DNA of 64,000 nt from Perkinsus marinus ATCC 50983 (taxonomy: Eukaryota; Perkinsozoa; Perkinsida; Perkinsidae), in NCBI RefSeq assembly GCF_000006405.1, contig NW_003209596.1, positions 253,755 to 317,754 of the forward strand. Direction: 5' to 3'. Shown here piece by piece: positions 62,275-64,000 of this stretch (positions within the stretch are counted from its first letter, which is position 1; each line of letters begins with the position of its first letter). The position numbers and the translations under genes are program-made. Under the pieces are notes generated by a model, which saw only the letters and a program-made list of their open reading frames with translations, was not told where the DNA came from and made no database searches.

Positions 62275-63525
62275 ACAATGTATGCATAGCCAACCACGAA
62301 TATCAATATCGCTATATAGTATACACACAGAACCAAGGCAGACTCTGCGACCGAACAACCCCCTAGCTACTGCCTCTTGCCCCCAACTGCAGCACCCCTT
62401 GGCTAGATTCTAGCCACTAGAATCACAATCCCCAGTACCTCCATTCCCATTGACCAGCATATTCGCATTTTATGCTCAGAACTTTGTTCACTCCTCAGCA
62501 AACTGTACGAGAGTAGCCCCAGAAATAAAGGTCGAAAGAAAAACATTACCAAACTACAACCTGTACACTCAGTAAAGCCGATTTAGCAGTACGAAGATGG
62601 ATAATCCAATATATCGTGATCTACTCAAAATGTTCCCAATCGTTCCCAGTTCATCTCCGAATGTACTGCATTCAATGTAGCCGATGAACTTCCGATTCAG
62701 CAATCGCTTCGTAAGAAACCAAAACCTTCCGCATAGTTGATCTTCCTAAAACATCTTGCGCACTTCCAAATTCTTTAGCAAAGATTTGCCCTGAGATATC
62801 AACCTCAGACGACACTGTGAAACCGTGAAGGCGAGCGAATGCTCTGCCCTGCAAAGGCGGGCATTGCCCTGAAAAAAAGGAATTACTCCATGATATGTGG
62901 TCGCCATCACTAGGGACAAATCATGAACGTGTACAAAAACGTTGCGGAAGATTAAGGCCGTCCAAGTGTGCCAAGTTGTGTCGGTAGCGGAGTTGGATAG
63001 TAGCCGATAGAGGTTCCTCCCAAATGCCGTCCGATCCATGCGAATTGAGTCTGTACGAGGCATTCCGCTGGCTACTCAGGGATAGAACAGGAGTGGACAT
63101 TGTCGAGGGCGCGGTGAGTCTCCTTGAGGGGTGGAACTAGTGCGGGAAAAATTCCTCTACGATGAACTTTCATTCGAAAGAGATTGCATCAGAAGCCGAC
63201 TGTGATGCCTAGACCTGGCACGCACAAACGTACCATCAAAAAATGACGTTTTCTAAGTTGATATGTTCGCATAGTGCGAGTCGCACTACCCTGTTTAACA
63301 GGGTAGTGCGACGCAGCCCTTGAGCAGCCTCATGAATCAACGACAGGGCATGTCATTGACTGATGAGATTTCGCGGGGGCCGATCAACCACTAGCATCTT
63401 TGTATTCGATACAGACTTTTCTAGAAAGGGCCCTGGTCCCCCCCAGGTACACTCAAAGAAAGAACTCGAACGAGACATCGCGAAATCGATGCGACTCACC
63501 GAGGAACGCGAGTGCACTAGAGAAT
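62275..63525. other. Intergenic with weak minus frame and a palindrome
   Basis: A minus-strand frame at 62746-63063 (105 codons, ATG 63063) has no recognised feature. A 33-bp palindrome lies at 63280-63312. Confidence 0.4.
63280..63312. repeat. Perfect 16-bp-arm palindrome
   Basis: GTCGCACTACCCTGTT pairs perfectly with AACAGGGTAGTGCGAC around a single central T. Just left, GTGCGAGTCGCAC (63275-63287) forms an overlapping smaller palindrome. Confidence 0.85.
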
Positions 63526-63978
63526 ATGAAGCCATGGAGAGTAGTCTTCCTGTGCCTACTGTATGTGTACCGTACTGTAGGGATCGCCGTCATGGAGCCA
63601 GGCGCTATGGACTGGTCAAGCAAGTCATTGGACTTCGTACGAATAGTTGCCGCAGTGGGCAGCTGCTTGCACCCGAACGTCACAGCGGAGTCTCTCGTAC
63701 TCCGAGAGTTCTTCACAGACCTCAACTTGAACGATAGAAACATCACCTATTTAGATGGTGATATAACTCGTCGACCGACATGCCGTGAAGGAGGCGTGTT
63801 GTCTCAGATCGCACGTCCAAATTCACCGCACTGCTGCACTTGTCTATCGATTCCAATCAAATAACATCTCTCCCTGTATTGCCACCAAACCTGAAGGTGT
63901 TGCATGCTTGTGGAAACCAAATCAACAACATAGAACGACCCGAATCGCCGTCTCTACTCCATCTTGGACTGGCCTACA
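63526..63978 (+). CDS. Secreted leucine-rich-repeat protein, 3' truncated by gap
   Basis: Exon 1 (63526-63757) begins with a signal peptide (MKPWRVVFLCLLYVYRTVGI). A 50-bp intron (63758-63807) leads to exon 2, which runs into the run of N. LRR units are evident: REFFTDLNLNDRNITYLD, then ALLHLSIDSNQITSLPVLPP, NLKVLHACGNQINNIE, and LLHLGLAY at the edge. The LxxLxLxxNxI pattern suggests a secreted or surface binding protein. The C-terminal part, any membrane anchor and its ligand are unknown. Confidence 0.75.
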
Positions 63979-64000
63979 NNNNNNNNNNNNNNNNNNNNNN
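63979..64000. other. Assembly gap (N)
   Basis: The last 22 bases are N, so the LRR gene is cut by a scaffold gap. Confidence 0.98.

Noticed and set aside
1-64000. tRNA, rRNA, spliced-leader or CRISPR loci
   Set aside because: I looked for T-loop GGTTCGAATCC-type boxes, rRNA core words and a CCGTAGCCATTTTGGCTCAAG-type leader and found none convincing; the only regular direct array is the 53-bp minisatellite, which lacks CRISPR spacers.

Overview
The window looks like nuclear DNA of a protist, most probably a perkinsid (Perkinsus-like alveolate). The evidence is indirect: dense genes with many very short GT-AG introns (30-77 bp unless a transposon sits inside), several RAP/heptatricopeptide-type organelle RNA proteins, a diverged pair of secreted pepsin-like proteases, an AP2-domain protein, and unusual C-terminal ER signals. 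Species was not confirmed by any search.

Layout, left to right. 0-3.6 kb: a coiled-coil gene whose introns carry several short transposons. 3.8-5.4 kb: RAP-domain protein I. 6.5-8.5 kb: ER Hsp70 (BiP), followed downstream by a three-copy repeat. 9.0-10.5 kb: AT-hook protein. 10.7-11.6 kb: AlkB-like dioxygenase. 11.8-12.9 and 15.8-17.1 kb: two secreted aspartic-protease-like proteins, the second with a changed first catalytic motif, separated by a Tourist-like MITE. 18.65-20.8 kb: a 2.2 kb unit bounded by AT-rich inverted repeats, with a spliced gene of unknown function. 21.6-32.8 kb: a BEL/Pao-type LTR retrotransposon on the minus strand with apparently identical 415-bp LTRs and an extra ORF after integrase. 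32.8-35.6 kb: gene-poor. 35.7-36.9 kb: AP2-domain protein. 37.8-39.1 kb: JmjC/cupin protein ending in KEEL. 39.6-40.6 kb: a 53-bp minisatellite. 41.4-44.1 kb: ankyrin and membrane-RING genes. 44.9-48.1 kb: an unknown gene, a Tyr-rich ORF, a 3'-5' exonuclease and a weak ORF. 48.3-51.5 kb: heptatricopeptide-type protein II. 52.5-54.7 kb: mitochondrial HSP60 with ten exons. 55.4-58.2 kb: RAP protein III. 58.9-60.2 kb: acyl-CoA dehydrogenase ending in SKL. 61.3-63.5 kb: small unknown genes and palindromes. 63.5 kb to the end: a secreted LRR protein cut by an assembly gap.

Functionally the genes group into mitochondrial expression and folding (three RAP/HPR proteins and HSP60), the ER and secretory pathway (BiP, JmjC-KEEL, two aspartic proteases, LRR protein), lipid oxidation (acyl-CoA dehydrogenase), and DNA/chromatin (AlkB, exonuclease, AT-hook, AP2). 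They do not form operons. The most notable non-gene signal is a family of about ten 110-280 bp MITEs with CAGTGT...ACACTG ends and 8-bp target duplications. Most lie in introns; one duplicated the 5' splice site of its host intron, and in the gene models resolved here every intron above 80 bp contains such an element.
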